Assembly (NCBI GenBank): GCA_019635585.1
Contig: JAHBZE010000001.1
Span: forward strand, 1,178,001-1,242,000
DNA length: 64,000 nucleotides
Direction: 5' to 3'
Source: Xanthobacteraceae bacterium
Lineage (GTDB): Bacteria > Pseudomonadota > Alphaproteobacteria > Rhizobiales > Xanthobacteraceae
The position numbers and the translations under genes were made by a program. Under the pieces are notes generated by a model. The model ran no database searches, was not told the DNA's origin, and saw only the letters and a list, made by a program, of their open reading frames with translations. Shown here piece after piece: positions 20,465 through 29,883 of the stretch; position 1 is the first letter of the stretch, and the number at the start of each line of letters is the position of its first letter.

Positions 20465-21249
20465 ATGAGCCTCGCGTCCCTCAATTTACGAACCAATAAG
20501 CTGGCCTGCTCAGCGGCACTGGTGCCCGCCAAAAACTCGCAGTGCTTTTCTTTCTTCGGGATGAACAGCTTGATCAGCTCTTCAGTGGCTTCCATTGGCT
20601 CTTTGGACAGGTCGGCCTGCGTCCAGGACTGAGTTGGCTTTCGCGAAGCACGCATGGTTTCCCGTAAATTTGGCTTCCGCGCTGCGCCAATCTCATTCGA
20701 AACGGTAATAAGTGCTGGCAGAGTCGTTTCTATTTTCTCACTTCCGTTGTCCACAACGCGATCAACAACGACCTTGCTCTCCACGACTTCGATGCGCTTT
20801 GCAAAGGTAATTGCGGGAATGTGCAGTAATTCAGCTAACCCATTGCCAACGACACCCGCGTCAAGGTCGGCGCTTTGGCGGCCCGCGAGAATCAAATCGA
20901 AGCTGCCTATTTTGTTGACTGCTTCATGAAGAAACTTTGCGGTCGCATAACTGTCTAGCAAGACGCCAGCAGAAATGTTGACGAGAATAGCCTCGTCTGC
21001 TCCCATCGAAAGTGCATGCTTCAGCACTTCGCGTGCCGACGCGGCGCCTATGGTGAGCACAGTAATTTTCGTATCGGGTTTCTTGTCCTTCATCCGAAGG
21101 GCGGCTTCGATCGCCTGCTCGTCGTAAGGACTTATTACTTGAGCCAGTCCAGCTACTGACACGACCGCATTTGTCGCTTCGTTGATCGTGAAGAGCGCAG
21201 GCGCCACTTCTGGATCATGAACTTGCTTTACACAAACTACGATGTGCAT
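20461..21249 (-). CDS. etfB: electron transfer flavoprotein beta subunit
   Basis: A 262-residue ETF small subunit with the signature VCVKQVHDPEV at the N-terminus, SPYDEQAIEAALRMKD, and the AMP/ADP-binding DLILAGRQSADLDAGVVGNGLAELL. It pairs with the overlapping etfA. It follows the sulfite-oxidase-like gene after nine bases and belongs to the same operon, controlled from 22507-22706. Confidence 0.95.
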   Translation of the reverse strand: MHIVVCVKQVHDPEVAPALFTINEATNAVVSVAGLAQVISPYDEQAIEAALRMKDKKPDTKITVLTIGAASAREVLKHALSMGADEAILVNISAGVLLDSYATAKFLHEAVNKIGSFDLILAGRQSADLDAGVVGNGLAELLHIPAITFAKRIEVVESKVVVDRVVDNGSEKIETTLPALITVSNEIGAARKPNLRETMRASRKPTQSWTQADLSKEPMEATEELIKLFIPKKEKHCEFLAGTSAAEQASLLVRKLRDARLI

Positions 21250-21258
21250 CGTGGTGTT

Positions 21259-22506
21259 TTAAATAATCTCAACATCGACTGGTGTGATACCGTCGAAATG
21301 CTTTTGCTGATAATTCCACGGCTGCTGCGGTTGTACCCTGCCGTTTTCGTCAGTCGCGCGCGCCTTAATCACATACTTCCCTGGTTGCTTGGCCTCCCAT
21401 AGAAACATCCAGCGGCGCCAGAGCCAACGGTCACCGTGTTGCTCGATGTGCGCGTCCTGCCAAGTCTTACCGTCGTCTACACTTACTTCGACGCGCGTAA
21501 TTGCGCCTTCCCCGCTCCACGCTAGTCCGCGAATAGCGTGCTCGCCCTTTGGTAGCGGCGAATCCTCATCAACCGGGTAGGTGATAATGCTTTTGCACCC
21601 CAGTTGCTTGCAGGGCTTTCTATTCGGGTCGTCAGGTGAGTCACCGAGCACGAAGTACTGGTTTTGGTAATAACACTCAGGCGTATAGTCGAGTAATTGG
21701 ATTTCCTTGATCCATTTCACCCACCAATTTCCTGACCAGCCCGGTACCACCATGCGCAACGGAGCACCGTGCACATGTTGAAGGAATTCTCCGTTCATCG
21801 CCCATGCGAGGATTGTGTCTTCATGCAAAGCTTTTGAGAGTTCGAGCGCTTTGTCGTAGTTGATGACACCCGGGTCGACGTACTCGATATCCATTCGGCC
21901 CGTCGACATATAGAGCGGAGTCGGATCCGGCCGTCCTTCATCGTAACCAATGATGTGGACACAGGTTGCTTCAGGTTTTACGCCTGCACGCTTCAATACT
22001 TCATGCAAGCTAACGCCTGTCCATTCCCCTCCACTAACAACACCCGAGCTTGGAATTGCCTCGAGAATTTGCTCCATGGTCGGCTTTTCGCTTTCGTTCG
22101 ACATGTTGTTCCAACCGCCCTGCTCCACTTGCGGACGGAGGATTCGCGAAGGTTTTTTGCCTACGCCTTTCTGCCAGCGGTACCAATCCGCGTCATCACC
22201 AGCGCACTCCGTCACAGCTCTGACGGTGCGAGTGGGGAGCTTTTGAAGGTCGGAAAGCTTCAGTTCCAGCGGACGATCAACCAAGCCCGTGATGGAAAAA
22301 ACATAGTCGTCAGGATGAATTGGATCTGCGGGAGTCAGCTGCGTAACGATGTAGAACGCATCAGTTGGCGTGATCAGCCCCTCTAGCTGATCGAGCGGCG
22401 TACGAGCGAAAACAGTACGGCCCTCGGCGTCTTTGCTGGGCATTAGTCTAGCCCGCTTGCGGTCTGGCCAACCTTGAACCCATTCGCCTTCTGGTTCTGG
22501 ACGCAT
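21259..22506 (-). CDS. sulfite oxidase-like molybdopterin oxidoreductase
   Basis: A 415-residue protein with the sulfite-oxidase Mo-cofactor domain (to about 240) and the Mo-co dimerisation domain (about 265-410, with ITRVEVSVDDGKTW). The molybdenum ligand is Cys101 in AVTECAGDD, where typical members read TECAGN. No signal peptide or heme domain is seen, so the enzyme appears cytoplasmic, unlike the usual exported SorA or SoxC. GAGGAG precedes the ATG. It heads the ETF operon. Oxidation of sulfite to sulfate fits the YeiH-type exporter at 53667, but another substrate is possible. The first promoter-proximal N34 dyad lies 84 bases upstream. Confidence 0.85.
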   Translation of the reverse strand: MRPEPEGEWVQGWPDRKRARLMPSKDAEGRTVFARTPLDQLEGLITPTDAFYIVTQLTPADPIHPDDYVFSITGLVDRPLELKLSDLQKLPTRTVRAVTECAGDDADWYRWQKGVGKKPSRILRPQVEQGGWNNMSNESEKPTMEQILEAIPSSGVVSGGEWTGVSLHEVLKRAGVKPEATCVHIIGYDEGRPDPTPLYMSTGRMDIEYVDPGVINYDKALELSKALHEDTILAWAMNGEFLQHVHGAPLRMVVPGWSGNWWVKWIKEIQLLDYTPECYYQNQYFVLGDSPDDPNRKPCKQLGCKSIITYPVDEDSPLPKGEHAIRGLAWSGEGAITRVEVSVDDGKTWQDAHIEQHGDRWLWRRWMFLWEAKQPGKYVIKARATDENGRVQPQQPWNYQQKHFDGITPVDVEII

Positions 22507-22585
22507 TTTCTATCTCCTCGTTCTGGACGTCGCGCCGGACCCTTGATCCCAACCACGCGCAGCACCGACTTCCACTTTAACCCAA

Positions 22586-22638
22586 ACTGGCCGATTTATA
22601 ACACCATCTCGAATAGAACAACAGTATTTCGGCATTTT
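22586..22638. promoter_or_regulatory. bipartite island operator (GCCGA-N34-TCGGC), copy 1
   Basis: Arms GCCGA at 22590-22594 and TCGGC at 22629-22633 are separated by exactly 34 bases. The right arm reads TATTTCGGCATTTTT. A further half-site CGCCGAA lies at 22651-22657. It lies upstream of the sulfite-oxidase-like/ETF operon (start 22506). Five other island promoters have the same spacing. Confidence 0.75.
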
Positions 22639-22706
22639 TAGGCCCATTTTCGCCGAACCAAGTACTGACAGCCGTTTGCGCCATGTTTGTTGGCTAGAAG
22701 CAGTGT

Positions 22707-24074
22707 TCAGTGAGCTAAAGCTCGCTCGGCCGCCTCGGCTACTTGAAAAAGTCGATGGTCGGAACCGGAGGACGCGGCAAGCATAATCCCAAGTGGCGGG
22801 TGGTTCGATGCCGTGCCGGGTAAGGTGATTGCGCAGCCATCAATGAAATTTATTAGCGTGCAGTTACGCAGCGTTAGCAAATTAGAATTTGTAAATCCGG
22901 GGTCGTTCTGGACATCAGCAATCGCAGGTGCCGCAATCGCCGTTGTCGGAGCAAGTAGCGCGTCGTAACCCGAGAGACACATCGTGATTTGCTTGGTAAG
23001 CAAAAACCTACCACGAACGAGTTCGATGTAATCTGCCGCTGTCATTTTCTCCCCGCGCATTATCCTCCAGTGCACCTGCGGGTCGTACTTTTCGCCTCCT
23101 CTTTTAAGTAACTCCCGATGCCAATAATAACTTTCACTGGCAGTGAAACCACCATTTTTCAACAGCGGGGCAATCTCATCGAGCCCAGAAATATGCTGCT
23201 CAACGATTTTTGCGCCGGCTTTCGAAAGTGTTGCTAAGGCGTTGTCGAAGTGCCGTGAGACCACCGCGTCTAGATCATCGCGCACAACGTTCTTTGGAAC
23301 AACGAGCCTTACATCTCGTAGCGCGGGTACTTGATGTTCCCTGTACAATTCTTCAGCAACCAACGCATCAATTCGACGGCAACAGTCAACGGTTCGCCCG
23401 ATGCAACCTACACTGTCGAAGCTAAATGAAAGTGGAATCATTCCATCGCGGGGCACGCGTGATTGAGTTGGCTTGAACCCCACCAAACCGTTGTAAGCCG
23501 CCGGGATTCTACAAGAGCCTCCCGTGTCACTGCCAAGCGCGGCATGCGCCATACCGTCTGATACGGATATTGCGGCGCCCGAGGATGATCCGCCCGGCAC
23601 ATAGCCTATATCTCTTCTGTACACGCACTTGGGAGTGCCGAAATGAGGATTTATGCCTAAGCCGGAATACGCAAACTCAGTCATGTTAGTCCGGCCGATG
23701 AAAATGAGTCCTGCGCGACGTAATCTCGCAACAGAGGTTGCGTCAATTCTTGATGGCCCACATTCTTGCAGAACGGTTGAACCAGCGCGCGTTACTTGTC
23801 CTTCAATGTCAAACAAGTCTTTGATCGAAACGGGAATGCCGGCAAGCGCAGATGGTGTTGCTTCTCGTCTTCGGAGCTGATCGATCTTATCGGCTGTTGC
23901 CAGCGCGGTCTTTCCGTCGATCTCAATAAAGGTCGCGCTTCCCTCGCCACCTGGTTCCGCAATTTTCTGTAAGCAATCCTCGACAAGCGAGCGTGCTGTG
24001 ACACGACCCGCGTCAAGATCGGCTGCCAAAGAACTGAGCGTGGGAGCGATCATTGAACGGGCCCCGCTACCCAC
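22707..24074 (-). CDS. amidase signature family protein (GatA-like amidase)
   Basis: A 455-residue amidase that hydrolyses a carboxamide to acid and ammonia. The Ser-cisSer-Lys triad is present: lysine in GIPVSIKDLFD (near residue 83), and the serine cluster in VPGGSSSGAAISVSDGMAHAALGSDTGGSCRIPAA (about 158-190). A GTG at 24074 follows GAGAG and is the start used here; an ATG at 24053 is the alternative. It is too distant from gatB/gatC to be tRNA amidotransferase. As the last gene of the Mo-hydroxylase operon it probably deamidates a pathway intermediate. Confidence 0.9.
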   Translation of the reverse strand: MGSGARSMIAPTLSSLAADLDAGRVTARSLVEDCLQKIAEPGGEGSATFIEIDGKTALATADKIDQLRRREATPSALAGIPVSIKDLFDIEGQVTRAGSTVLQECGPSRIDATSVARLRRAGLIFIGRTNMTEFAYSGLGINPHFGTPKCVYRRDIGYVPGGSSSGAAISVSDGMAHAALGSDTGGSCRIPAAYNGLVGFKPTQSRVPRDGMIPLSFSFDSVGCIGRTVDCCRRIDALVAEELYREHQVPALRDVRLVVPKNVVRDDLDAVVSRHFDNALATLSKAGAKIVEQHISGLDEIAPLLKNGGFTASESYYWHRELLKRGGEKYDPQVHWRIMRGEKMTAADYIELVRGRFLLTKQITMCLSGYDALLAPTTAIAAPAIADVQNDPGFTNSNLLTLRNCTLINFIDGCAITLPGTASNHPPLGIMLAASSGSDHRLFQVAEAAERALAH

Positions 24075-24075
24075 A

Positions 24076-24846
24076 TCACGCTCTCAGTTGCTTATCCAGA
24101 GCGGTATTAATCGCCGCGGGCTGCTCGATGGGGTGCCAATGCCCGCACTCATCTACCGCGAGCAACTCGCCACGAGGTAACTCTGCTACGAAAGTCTCGG
24201 CAACAGCCTGGGGGCTTACTTTGTCTTCAGCGCCGTAGATAGCAAGAACCGGGCACTTTATCTGCGTGGCATCTGCAGCAGTCGCACCCATAACTGCGTG
24301 CAGTGAAGCGAGATATCCGCTATCGCTTTGACCAAGGAGAAGCTCGCGCACATAACCTGCCAGCTCCGGCTTCTTTTTCAAAATTGCTGGCGACAATGTT
24401 CCTTCGACAACAGCATCGACAATCGAGCTGAGACCGTTGGAAGTTACTTTGTTAATGCGATCAGCCAGAGCTTTGCGGCGCTGCTCGTTAGGCGAACGGT
24501 TGGTACCAAGCAAGCACAAATCTATCACCTTATGCGGATACTGCACGGCGAAGTGTTGCAAGATCAGTGTTCCAAGCGAATGCCCAACAAAATGAGCCGC
24601 CTTGACTTCATAATAATCGAGCAGACGTGAAAGATCCTCAACCCAGCCCTTCACTGTTAATTCGCCCGAGGGAGATGATCGGCCAGAGCCATCCAAATCG
24701 TATCGAATTGTTTTGAAGCGTGACTTAAAATGGCGAATCTGCGCTTCCCATACACTGCTGGTGCTACCTAAGCCGTGAACGAAAACGATTGCTTCACCCT
24801 CTCCGACACATTCAGCAGAAATGATGTTTTTCGCTGTGGAGATCAT
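24076..24846 (-). CDS. alpha/beta hydrolase
   Basis: A 256-residue alpha/beta hydrolase. The oxyanion region is VFVHGLGSTSSVW, the nucleophile elbow is GHSLG (near residue 90), the acid is in YGAEDKVSP and the histidine in DECGHWHPIEQP. This resembles the 3-oxoadipate enol-lactonase and C-C hydrolase group. AGAAGG precedes the ATG. It sits between the amidase and CoxS-CoxG genes in one operon. A ring-opened or lactone intermediate is a reasonable substrate, but sequence does not decide it. Confidence 0.88.
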   Translation of the reverse strand: MISTAKNIISAECVGEGEAIVFVHGLGSTSSVWEAQIRHFKSRFKTIRYDLDGSGRSSPSGELTVKGWVEDLSRLLDYYEVKAAHFVGHSLGTLILQHFAVQYPHKVIDLCLLGTNRSPNEQRRKALADRINKVTSNGLSSIVDAVVEGTLSPAILKKKPELAGYVRELLLGQSDSGYLASLHAVMGATAADATQIKCPVLAIYGAEDKVSPQAVAETFVAELPRGELLAVDECGHWHPIEQPAAINTALDKQLRA

Positions 24847-24864
24847 TTGCTAACCTTCTAATCG

Positions 24865-26061
24865 CTAGGAGCGACTGCGATTGCTCGAGCCAATCCCACT
24901 AATTTTCAACCATAACGCCTTCAAGCGTGCCGCAAGAACGGACCATACCAATCCGCTAACGCGCAGCTCGGTCTTGTCACCGTTCTCTTTTCGGCGTCCT
25001 TCAATTTCGTCGGAAAGATTTTTTGCAAATGAGCTAATGAGTCTCGCCGAGAATTCTTGGATCAGACCCACGCGGCTGAACTGAGCAAGCGCGCCCTGCA
25101 ATTGGAACTCCAGCGTCAGATTGACAATAGTGTTTTCACCGCTATTGCCGCCGAGCAGCTGATAGGTAACTTGACCTTTTGCCCGCGAACCACTCGAAGA
25201 ATCGTTTCCGCCGCCCGCAATTACGCCTTCATAGTTCTTGTCATCGCGTTGAACCGTTGCATTGCCTTTGAAACTCGCCCGTATAGGACCAAAAGCAATA
25301 CGAACCTGACCCTCAAGCTGGTCGCCATCTGCCTTGGTCAGTGAAGCGCCTGGCATGCATGACGCCATTCGCGCAAAATCAGAAAACAAGCGCCAGGTTT
25401 CGTCACGGTTGCGCGCAACAATAAAGCGATCAGTAAGTCTTATCCAACCGTCGACATCCTTCTCGCTTACCCTTTTTGCGGTCATCCTTTTCGATGACGT
25501 ATTAGTCTGCGTGCTCGATTTGGGTTGGAACGTCTTGAACGGGAAAGTCTGAGTTGGATTCTTTGGAATAACCGGATTGCGTACCCGTTCTTTGGCCGGC
25601 ATTTCTTCAAGGACTTTTTGCACTGCTTTCACAATGCCCATATACCCCGTGCAACGACAAAGATTCCCTGACAATTCTGTCCGGATTGTTTGCTCATCTG
25701 CGTTGGAAAACCTTGTAACAATGTCGCGTGCAGTAATAAGCATGCCGGCCGTACAAAACCCGCATTGAAGCCCGTGTTCAGTGTGAAAAGCATTGCGAAC
25801 AACTTCCATGACATCGTCGTTCTCAAAGCCCTCAATGGTCTGAATTTTCGCGCCATCAAGCGTAGCTGCAAAAGTAATGCATGCGCGCCCAGGAGCGCCG
25901 TTTATAAGAACCGTGCAGGCGCCACAAACTCCGTGCTCGCATGCTAACTTAGTACCGGTTAGCCGCTGCTTGTCTCGTAGAAAGTCGGCTAGGCTTGTCC
26001 GCGGTTCGACCAGAGCTTCGACGCTTTTTCCGTTGATAATAATTGAGATGTTTTTGTTCAT
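24865..26061 (-). CDS. fusion of Mo-hydroxylase [2Fe-2S] subunit (CoxS) and CoxG-like SRPBCC domain
   Basis: A 398-residue two-part protein. Residues 1-160 are a normal small subunit of xanthine dehydrogenase/CO dehydrogenase-type enzymes, with cysteine sets CEHGVCGACTVL plus GRAC and QCGFCTAGM plus LCRCTGY. A linker rich in Thr/Ser/Lys (about 160-200) leads to a CoxG/SRPBCC domain (about 208-360: FIVARNRDETWRLFSDFARMASCMPGA, GQVRIAFGPIRASFKG). CoxG is usually a separate membrane-recruiting protein. The fusion would tether the hydroxylase to the membrane or quinone pool. It overlaps coxM by four bases (ATGA). Confidence 0.9.
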   Translation of the reverse strand: MNKNISIIINGKSVEALVEPRTSLADFLRDKQRLTGTKLACEHGVCGACTVLINGAPGRACITFAATLDGAKIQTIEGFENDDVMEVVRNAFHTEHGLQCGFCTAGMLITARDIVTRFSNADEQTIRTELSGNLCRCTGYMGIVKAVQKVLEEMPAKERVRNPVIPKNPTQTFPFKTFQPKSSTQTNTSSKRMTAKRVSEKDVDGWIRLTDRFIVARNRDETWRLFSDFARMASCMPGASLTKADGDQLEGQVRIAFGPIRASFKGNATVQRDDKNYEGVIAGGGNDSSSGSRAKGQVTYQLLGGNSGENTIVNLTLEFQLQGALAQFSRVGLIQEFSARLISSFAKNLSDEIEGRRKENGDKTELRVSGLVWSVLAARLKALWLKISGIGSSNRSRS

Positions 26062-26882
26062 GCGAGTGCCATCAGAATTGCGCGCCGTACCGCGACCGCA
26101 TGATGCCTGAGATCAACTGAATCAAAGCCCGGTTCAGATTCCTGAATTGCCTTTTCTACCTCTGGAAGTTCAGGAGTTTTGCCCGTCGCTGCAACAAATT
26201 CAGCAACTGTGGGCAGAGACAGAGGCCTGCCATTCATGCCGCCAGCGATAACGCGACCAACTTTTCGGGGTTGGTCGAAGATTACTGCTCCGAGAGCTTC
26301 TGGAAACTCTCCAACCTTTCTGCATATACGATAGTAGCCCCAGCGTGCTTCCGAAGATATTTTCGGAATGTCGATCGCGACAAGAAGTTCATCAGGATTT
26401 AGTGCAGTCGAGTATGTCCCGAGCATAAACTCCGACATGGGAAGCTGACGACGCGCCTTTGTGCTCGCTGTTAAGAGTGTTGCTTCCAGCAAGGACATGG
26501 TCGTCACCCAGTCCGCATTCGGGTCGGCATGACAAAGGCTACCGCCAATCGTCCCGCGATTGCGTATTGCACGGTACGCAATTGATCCTCCGGCCCTTGA
26601 TAGGAGCTGACCTAGGGGTGTCGGATCAATCCAATCTTCGAAGACAGCATGATTCACACATGCTCCGACGACGATGCGATCAACAAAATGTTCGACAGTC
26701 TTGAGCTCGTGAATTCCTCCGATATCGACAATTAGCTTCGGCATCGCGAGTCGCATATTCAACATCGGGCCAAGTGTCTGACCACCGGCTAGGACTCGAC
26801 CTTCCCCGCTCGCTTCCGCGAGAAGGCGCGAAGCTTCCAATACATTTGACGGACGCTCGTACGTAAACGAGTGTGCTTTCAC
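26058..26882 (-). CDS. Mo-hydroxylase FAD-binding medium subunit (CoxM-like)
   Basis: A 274-residue FAD subunit that relays electrons from the molybdenum subunit via the iron-sulfur subunit. Both family FAD motifs are visible: VLAGGQTLGPMLNMRL (near residue 35) and GTIGGSLCHADPNADW (near residue 108). A C-terminal CO-dehydrogenase flavoprotein domain follows. It overlaps the stop of coxL and the start of coxS-coxG by four bases on each side, which argues for tight stoichiometry. Confidence 0.93.
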   Translation of the reverse strand: MKAHSFTYERPSNVLEASRLLAEASGEGRVLAGGQTLGPMLNMRLAMPKLIVDIGGIHELKTVEHFVDRIVVGACVNHAVFEDWIDPTPLGQLLSRAGGSIAYRAIRNRGTIGGSLCHADPNADWVTTMSLLEATLLTASTKARRQLPMSEFMLGTYSTALNPDELLVAIDIPKISSEARWGYYRICRKVGEFPEALGAVIFDQPRKVGRVIAGGMNGRPLSLPTVAEFVAATGKTPELPEVEKAIQESEPGFDSVDLRHHAVAVRRAILMALA

Positions 26883-29239
26883 TGCTGTGCACTCCGCGCC
26901 TTCGCGGCCTCAATCGCCGAAAGCACGCGTCGCGGCGTTGCGGGTATCGAGTTAACCTCCGCACCAAGTGGTCGTAATGCATCATTGATCGCACTGACGA
27001 TGGCGCCCGACGGAGCAATAGCCCCGCCTTCACCGACACCTTTAATGCCGTGCTCCGTGAAAGGTGACGGGGTTTGTGTGTGGAATATCCGAAGCGGCGG
27101 CACTTCCGCTGCTCCAGGAATAAGGTAATCCGCTAAATTCGACGCAAGCGGTTGCCCGGCGTGGTCGTAAGGCATTTCTTCGTAAAGAGCGGTCCCAATA
27201 CCTTGCGCGGCGCCGCCGTAAGTTTGGCCTTCGACAACCATTGGGTTAACGAGAGCACCGCAATCTTCGATGATCACATAGTCAAGAATTTCAACAGTCC
27301 CGAGTTCAGGGTCGACGGCAACTACGGCCGCGTGAGTGCCGAACGTAAAAGCACCGGTGTCGACTTTCGGCTTGTATCCGCCGGTAGCTTCTAAGCCGCC
27401 CGGGTCGACGTCATCCGGAAGTTGCTCGGGATGCAGGTACCAAACATCCGCAATTTCCCTGACTGAAACTTGCCCATTTGGCCCGACCATCTTGTCAGTC
27501 TCCAGTCGAACTTGTTCAGTTTTGCACTGCATTAAGTGAGCGCCAATGCGCTTCATGCGCTCGCCTAACAACACACACGTTTTTGATACCGCGCCACCAG
27601 CCATGACAATGCTTCGCGACGCATACGTACCGGTCGAGTAAGGCGTGAATTTCGTATCACCGTGAACGACTCTGATCTTTGACACGTCGATGCCCAGAAT
27701 CTGATTCGCGATTTGGGCTAGAGTCGTTTCCATGCCCTGCCCGTGAGATTGAACACCGACGCGAATCTCCAATCCACCGCCTGGAGTCAATCGAACGCTG
27801 GCCTGCTCGAATCCTGGCACGAGCGGAATTCCCCACGCCGCAAACACTTTCGTACCGTGCGCAGTTTGCTCCGTGTAAGGAGCAAATCCGACACCGATTA
27901 AACGACCATCCTTTTCGCCTTGCTTTTGTCGCGCGCGCACGCCGTCAAGATTTATTTTCTCCATCGCAGATCTAAGGCTGCTTGGATAATCTCCGCTGTC
28001 GTAATGTTTATTGGTAATGTTCGTGTAAGGCATCGACGCGGCTGGAACGAGGTTTTCGAGCCTAACCTCTGCTGGTTCGCGCCCCACTGCTCTAGCGACA
28101 GCGTCGACAGTCATTTCGATTGCGAAGCAAACACCAGGCCGCGACACACCTCGATAAGGAACGAGCGGAGGCTTGTTAGTTGCCATTGAGTACGTTTGAC
28201 AGCGATAGCCACTGAAAATGTAAGCGCCGGGTAAATTGCCGCCGGCCTGAGGGCCCTCGAAGCATACCCAAGGCCAAACAGCGTAAGCGCCTACATCGAC
28301 CGTGATCTCTGCGTCCAGCGCAAGAAGCTTTCCCTGCTTATCCGCATAGGCAGTGACTACGTAGTGATGCTCGCGCGCATTAGCACCGCTTACCAAGTGT
28401 TCACGACGGTCTTCAACCCATCGCACCGGATGCCGCCGCTTCATAGCGAGCCAAGCCACTGCGACTTCCTCGGGCTGCAGCACACATTTATAGCCGAACC
28501 CGCCGCCGACATCCGGCGCCACTACGCGTATTGAACTCTGGTCAATCCCAAGTGCCAGGGAGAGGCCCGTCCGGATCATGTGCGGCACCTGAGTAGAAGC
28601 GTAGACTACTAGTTGTTCGTCACGCTCGTCCCAGTAGGCGAGAACGCCCTTGCCTTCCATTGGCATCATACATTGCCGCGCAAGTTTGTATTCGCGCTTG
28701 ACCACAACGTCGGCTTTCTTCGCGAACTCATCGAAATTTATATCAATGCTCGTAGGCAAAAAAATGTTGTCGCCCCACTCCTCATGTAAAAGAGCAGAGT
28801 CAGAGTTTCGCGCCTTGACCGCGTCGATGACAGCAGGAAGCTCGTCAACGTCGAGAGAAATGCGCTGCACGAGGTCTTCGGCCTCGGCTCTGGTGGGAGC
28901 AACGCACATCGCGACCAGCTCCCCAACAAATCTGATCTTTTCATTTGCCATCGCTGGGTATTCAGATGGCTTAAATTTTGGAATGCTTGAATTGGCCTCA
29001 ACCGGCTTCACGCCTGTCAGATCTTTGGCGGAGTAAGTGCGGTCAACAATATCGTCAGGTACGTGAATAGCTTTGATCAGCGCGTGCGCGACTGGACTAC
29101 GCAAAAATGCAACTTCTTGAATATTGGGCAGATCGATATCTGCGACGAAACTTCCACGACCGTGCAGATATCGAGCATCCTCTTTGCGGAGAAGCCGAGC
29201 TCCGATTCCCTGCGCTGCAGTTTTGCCGGTTTCTGTCAC
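26879..29239 (-). CDS. Mo-hydroxylase large molybdopterin subunit (CoxL/XdhB-like)
   Basis: About 786 residues from GTG at 29239, chosen because AAAGGG lies just upstream; the ORF extends to 29272 without a ribosome site. It carries the molybdopterin cytosine dinucleotide fold (GVGARLLRKEDARYL-type N-terminus, DVGGGFGYKC, HGQGMETTLAQIANQ) and the catalytic glutamate in KGVGEGGAIAPSGA. The CO-dehydrogenase form I signature AYXCSFR is absent; the corresponding loop reads PYRGVSRPG, closer to form II. It therefore most likely hydroxylates an aromatic or N-heterocyclic ring carbon with water as oxygen source rather than oxidising CO. Confidence 0.92.
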   Translation of the reverse strand: MTETGKTAAQGIGARLLRKEDARYLHGRGSFVADIDLPNIQEVAFLRSPVAHALIKAIHVPDDIVDRTYSAKDLTGVKPVEANSSIPKFKPSEYPAMANEKIRFVGELVAMCVAPTRAEAEDLVQRISLDVDELPAVIDAVKARNSDSALLHEEWGDNIFLPTSIDINFDEFAKKADVVVKREYKLARQCMMPMEGKGVLAYWDERDEQLVVYASTQVPHMIRTGLSLALGIDQSSIRVVAPDVGGGFGYKCVLQPEEVAVAWLAMKRRHPVRWVEDRREHLVSGANAREHHYVVTAYADKQGKLLALDAEITVDVGAYAVWPWVCFEGPQAGGNLPGAYIFSGYRCQTYSMATNKPPLVPYRGVSRPGVCFAIEMTVDAVARAVGREPAEVRLENLVPAASMPYTNITNKHYDSGDYPSSLRSAMEKINLDGVRARQKQGEKDGRLIGVGFAPYTEQTAHGTKVFAAWGIPLVPGFEQASVRLTPGGGLEIRVGVQSHGQGMETTLAQIANQILGIDVSKIRVVHGDTKFTPYSTGTYASRSIVMAGGAVSKTCVLLGERMKRIGAHLMQCKTEQVRLETDKMVGPNGQVSVREIADVWYLHPEQLPDDVDPGGLEATGGYKPKVDTGAFTFGTHAAVVAVDPELGTVEILDYVIIEDCGALVNPMVVEGQTYGGAAQGIGTALYEEMPYDHAGQPLASNLADYLIPGAAEVPPLRIFHTQTPSPFTEHGIKGVGEGGAIAPSGAIVSAINDALRPLGAEVNSIPATPRRVLSAIEAAKARSAQQ

Positions 29240-29335
29240 CACAATCCCTTTACGGCTACTTTGTATACGCAACGCATGATCTGTAGAACCCGAACTCGAC
29301 GAACGAGATAAGTATAACAGCTATATTTTGGCTGC

Positions 29336-29388
29336 AATAGCCGAATTATTCAATTTTTTGATTCTAAAACAGTGTACTTCGGCTTTTT
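29336..29388. promoter_or_regulatory. bipartite island operator (GCCGA-N34-TCGGC), copy 2
   Basis: Arms at 29340-29344 and 29379-29383 are separated by exactly 34 AT-rich bases. It lies between the divergent Mo-hydroxylase operon (start 29239) and the RidA-like gene (start 29434), so one site could control both. Confidence 0.75.
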
Positions 29389-29433
29389 AATTCGGTTCTA
29401 TGCTCTCTTAGCGTCAAATGCGAGAGTTTACCG

Positions 29434-29883
29434 ATGCGGCTACAGCCTCAAATTAGACTTGCGGAAGGACTGCCGGAGCCAACCCAGCATGAATTCCGCA
29501 TGCGCGCCCTTCGTCACGGCAATAAGCTGATTTTCGTCGAGGGCGCGTCTACCTACGACGTCGGTTTAGAAACAAATGAGCGCGCTTTTCTTTTGGATGA
29601 TGACCTAAGTCTGGCGCGCAAATGCGCATTGGTGTTGCTTTCCAACCTCAAGCAGGGATGTGGCGGCGATCTCAATCGTGTTGTTCGGTGTCTCAAGTTG
29701 ACTGCTTTGATCAACTGCGACGCAAAATTTATGGATCATCCGAAAGTGGCGGATGCTGCGTCCGACCTGTTCGTTCAGGTTTTCGGCGAGTCCGGCAAAC
29801 ATGTTCGATCAGCCATTGGCGTCGACAATCTGCCTTCAGGAGTCGCAATTCAAATGCATGCCGCATTTGAAATTAGGCGATAA
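29434..29883 (+). CDS. RidA/YjgF-family protein (YjgF endoribonuclease-like)
   Basis: A 149-residue protein. Its C-terminal half matches the RidA-type family well: FMDHPKVADAASDLFVQVFGESGKHVRSAIGVDNLPSGVAIQMHAAFEI, including the arginine in HVRSAIG that corresponds to the substrate carboxylate-binding arginine. The N-terminal half is more diverged. RidA proteins hydrolyse reactive enamines and imines. It is the first of three RidA-type genes in the island and is divergent from the Mo-hydroxylase operon. Confidence 0.75.
   Translation: MRLQPQIRLAEGLPEPTQHEFRMRALRHGNKLIFVEGASTYDVGLETNERAFLLDDDLSLARKCALVLLSNLKQGCGGDLNRVVRCLKLTALINCDAKFMDHPKVADAASDLFVQVFGESGKHVRSAIGVDNLPSGVAIQMHAAFEIRR

Noticed and set aside
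26879-29239. Aerobic CO dehydrogenase (coxL)
   Set aside because: The form I active-site signature AYXCSFR is absent; the loop reads PYRGVSRPG and the context is heterocycle catabolism.
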